NCBI RefSeq assembly: GCF_040610475.1
Contig: NZ_JBEXMJ010000011.1
Span: 213,533-277,532, forward strand
Direction of reading: 5' to 3'
Source: Actinopolymorpha sp. NPDC004070
Lineage (GTDB): Bacteria; Actinomycetota; Actinomycetes; Propionibacteriales; Actinopolymorphaceae
Length of the DNA stretch: 64,000 bases
A program made the position numbers and the translations under genes. The notes beneath the pieces are model-generated. The model was not told the DNA's origin and did not search any database. It was given only the letters and a program-made list of their open reading frames with translations. Below, piece by piece: positions 61,759-64,000 of this stretch (position 1 is its first letter; the number at the start of each line of letters is the position of its first letter).

Positions 61759-63912
61759 ATGGAGTCCGTCACCACCGCGGCCGGCCGGTCCGAAGCCGCC
61801 ACCGCCCCTTCCCATCCCGACAGACCGTACGACCCAGAGCTACGGGCCGAGCGGGCCTTCCTCGACAGCGCCCGCGCGGCGCTGCGCCGCATGCACGCCG
61901 ACGTCGTGGACACCGAGACGCCGTTGATCGGCGGCGAGGACAACGACGAACGCTTCACCAACGAGTCCAACCTCCGCGCCCGCTGGCTGCGCGCCCAGGC
62001 CCTGGTCGACCTGCCGGACGTGCCGCTGTTCTTCGGCCGGATCGACTACGACGCCGGGACCGTGTCGGAGGTGGCCGACCGGATCCACATCGGCCGCCGG
62101 CACGTCCACGACGAGGTGGGTACGCCACTGGTGATCGACTGGCGGGCGCGCGTCTCGGTGCCCTTCTACCGCGCCACCCGCAGCGACCGGCAGCGCGTCC
62201 ACCGCCGTCGCCGCTACGGCTTCTCCGACGCCGCCGACCTGACCGCCTACGACGACGAGATCCTCGATGACACCGGCGCGGCCTCGGACCCCGGCGACGC
62301 CGGCGATGCGTTCCTGCGCGCGGAGATCGAGCGGCCGCGTATCGGCCCGATGCGCGACATCGTGGCCACCATCCAGCCCGAGCAGGACGATCTGGTTCGT
62401 GCGCCGCTGCAGCCGTCCATCTGCGTGCAGGGTGCACCGGGCACCGGCAAGACGGCGATCGGCCTGCACCGGATCGCCTATCTCCTCTACACCGAACGCG
62501 AACGCCTCAGCCGCGGCGGCGTCGTGATCGTCGGGCCGAACCGCTCGTTCCTGTCCTACATCCGCAAGGTGCTGCCCGCCCTCGGTGAGGTCGACGTACG
62601 CCAGACCACGGTCGAGGAGCTACTCGGCCAGACCGGCAGCACGGTCGCCGGAGACCCGCACGCAGACCAGCTCAAGGGCGACGCCCGGATGGCGGCGGTC
62701 CTGCTCCGCGCGCTGTGGCTGCACGTCGGTACGCCGACCGAGGGAATCCTGTACACGAAGGGATCCAACCGCTACCGCGTGCACGACTACACCGTCGCGG
62801 AGATCGTCCAGTCGCTGCGCGGTGCCACGAGGTACGCCCCCGGACGCAACTCCCTGGCCCAGCGGATCGCGCACGAGGTGCTGGTGCTGATGGAGCGCCG
62901 CGGCGAGTCACCCGACGATCGCGTCCAGAACGCCGTGGCCCGGTCGCGGCCGATCAAGGCGCTGGTCGACCAGGTGTGGCCGAAGGTGACACCGGAGCAG
63001 GTGTTGTTCCGGCTGCTGTCGGACCCGGACTTCCTGGCAACTGCCGCCGGCACCGACCTCACCGCGGAGGAGCAGGCAGCCCTGGCCTGGGCCAAGCCCG
63101 CGCGGTCGGTGAAGTCGGCGAAGTGGTCTCCGGCCGGCCTGGTGCTGCTGGACGAGCTCACCGACCTGATCGAACGCCGGGCAGGTTCTCTCGGCCATCT
63201 GGTGGTGGACGAGGCGCAGGACCTGTCGGCCATGCAGCTGCGGGCACTCGGCCGGCGTTGCCGTACGGGCTCGGCGACCGTGCTCGGTGACCTCGCGCAG
63301 GCGACGTCGCCTGCGACGACGGGTTCGTGGGAGCAGGTGTTCGAGCACCTGGAGATGCCCGACACCCGGCTGGTCGAACTCGAGCGGGGGTTTCGCGTGC
63401 CGGGCGAGATCATCGACTTCGCGGCCCGGTTGCTGCCGACGATCGCGCCCGCCCTGGGCCGGCCGACCGGGTTTCGTTCCCTGCCGGGCGCGCTGCGGGT
63501 CACCTCCGTCACCTCGGTCGGCCGTCAAGGCTTCCTTGACAGTCTCGCCGACGCCTGCCGGAAGGCCCTGGGTGGCGAGGGTTCGGTGGCGATGATCACG
63601 GCGGACGCCGACGTCGCCGACATCCAGGCGGGCCTGCTGGACCGCGGGCTCCCGTCCGCCCTGCTCGGCAGCGCCGACGACGCGATGGAGACGGCCCGGC
63701 TGGTGTGCGTACCCGCGATGCTGGCCAAGGGACTGGAGTTCGACGCGGTCGTGGTCGCCGAACCGGCCAGGATCGTGGCGGCCGAGCCGCGGGGGATGGC
63801 GCGGTTGTACGTCGTGCTCACCCGCGCGGTCACCAGCCTGCACGTCGTACACGCCGAGCCGCTGCCCGCCGAACTCCGTGACACCGAGGTTCGGACCGGA
63901 GCTTTGGCCTAG
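61759..63912 (+). CDS. HelD/HelR-type RNA polymerase recycling ATPase (UvrD-like)
   Basis: A 717-residue SF1 helicase-like ATPase. It has Walker A GAPGTGKTAIGLHRI near residue 227, Walker B VDEAQDLSAMQ near 485, the motif IV-type LERGFRVPGEIIDF and motif VI LYVVLTRAVTSL. The helical N-terminal arm (about residues 25-75) and the insert between motifs match HelD-type proteins, which enter RNA polymerase channels and release stalled complexes. In actinomycetes HelR can displace rifamycin. A canonical rifamycin-associated element was not seen upstream. The ATG at 61759 is used. Confidence 0.88.
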   Translation: MESVTTAAGRSEAATAPSHPDRPYDPELRAERAFLDSARAALRRMHADVVDTETPLIGGEDNDERFTNESNLRARWLRAQALVDLPDVPLFFGRIDYDAGTVSEVADRIHIGRRHVHDEVGTPLVIDWRARVSVPFYRATRSDRQRVHRRRRYGFSDAADLTAYDDEILDDTGAASDPGDAGDAFLRAEIERPRIGPMRDIVATIQPEQDDLVRAPLQPSICVQGAPGTGKTAIGLHRIAYLLYTERERLSRGGVVIVGPNRSFLSYIRKVLPALGEVDVRQTTVEELLGQTGSTVAGDPHADQLKGDARMAAVLLRALWLHVGTPTEGILYTKGSNRYRVHDYTVAEIVQSLRGATRYAPGRNSLAQRIAHEVLVLMERRGESPDDRVQNAVARSRPIKALVDQVWPKVTPEQVLFRLLSDPDFLATAAGTDLTAEEQAALAWAKPARSVKSAKWSPAGLVLLDELTDLIERRAGSLGHLVVDEAQDLSAMQLRALGRRCRTGSATVLGDLAQATSPATTGSWEQVFEHLEMPDTRLVELERGFRVPGEIIDFAARLLPTIAPALGRPTGFRSLPGALRVTSVTSVGRQGFLDSLADACRKALGGEGSVAMITADADVADIQAGLLDRGLPSALLGSADDAMETARLVCVPAMLAKGLEFDAVVVAEPARIVAAEPRGMARLYVVLTRAVTSLHVVHAEPLPAELRDTEVRTGALA

Positions 63913-63933
63913 ACATCCCACGGCTCTAAGCTG

Positions 63934-64000
63934 TCAAGCGGCGATGGCTTCTTGGGTTGGCCAGGCGGTGGCTTCGTTGTAGCTGGTGCCGTGGGTGAGG
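63934..64000 (-). CDS. C-terminal tail of a probable transposase, cut by the window edge
   Basis: Only the last 21 codons are present (LTHGTSYNEATAWPTQEAIA then A and stop). The positions align with the C-terminus of the IS110 remnant at 48471 (LRDRRPYQHPATPEPTPNTV), and both genes end in a similar TGTCAAGC-containing segment on the + strand. I call it an IS110-type transposase tentatively; most of the gene lies outside the window. Confidence 0.4.
   Translation of the reverse strand, partial: LTHGTSYNEATAWPTQEAIAA

Overview
This 64 kb window is chromosomal DNA from a high-GC actinomycete. Nearly every third codon position is G or C, GTG starts are common (one TTG), and the gene content is typical of soil actinomycetes: a DUF222/HNH protein, a c-di-AMP riboswitch in front of an NlpC/P60 gene, a DUF6131 mini-protein, Tat-exported hydrolases and a HelR-like RNA polymerase recycling ATPase. 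The profile suggests an Actinopolymorpha/Kribbella-type organism, but the genus is an inference. I see no rRNA, tRNA, prophage, CRISPR array or replication origin.

Layout. 0-2 kb: an ABC exporter half. 2-9 kb (minus): a tight three-gene operon of a P2-type cation ATPase, a NuoE-NuoF fusion and a molybdopterin formate dehydrogenase. It is divergent from a GNAT/acyl-CoA synthetase fusion of the PatA type (9-11.8 kb), followed by a flavin oxidoreductase and a large protein of unknown function. 15-17.3 kb: an HNH protein with unusual low-complexity inserts. 18-22 kb: a SUMF1-fold protein, TetR-TraR pair divergent from a DHA2 exporter, a Nudix hydrolase and an acyl-CoA-binding protein. 22-33 kb: catabolic and secreted functions (Gfo/Idh, PhyH-type dioxygenase, P450, Nudix, a Tat-exported alpha/alpha-barrel glycosidase-like protein divergent from a sugar porter, a Tat phospholipase C).

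33-39 kb: a HEAT-like protein, an AraC regulator with an extra C-terminal domain, a beta-propeller gene overlapping a MoaD/ThiS-like gene that ends in Gly-Gly, a methyltransferase and the riboswitch-controlled NlpC/P60 protein. 39-46.5 kb: an esterase, a complete sugar ABC importer, two decayed genes, then a Gfo/Idh and an aldo-keto reductase. 46.5-54.5 kb: a membrane protein coupled to XdhC, an IS110 wreck, a CYTH-CHAD protein, a PPOX-fold protein and several gene remnants. 54-64 kb: a transporter-sulfatase operon, a flavin monooxygenase divergent from a GntR-TetR fusion regulator with two matching 16-bp sites, a PhoD phosphatase, the HelR-like ATPase, and the tail of a probable transposase running off the right end.

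The most notable points are: the formate dehydrogenase operon headed by a cation pump whose M6 Asp is replaced by His; the propeller/ubiquitin-fold pair ending in Gly-Gly; the GntR-TetR fusion with paired inverted sites; and the clusters of decaying genes around 43.4-44.2, 48.5-49.1 and 52.6-54.5 kb.
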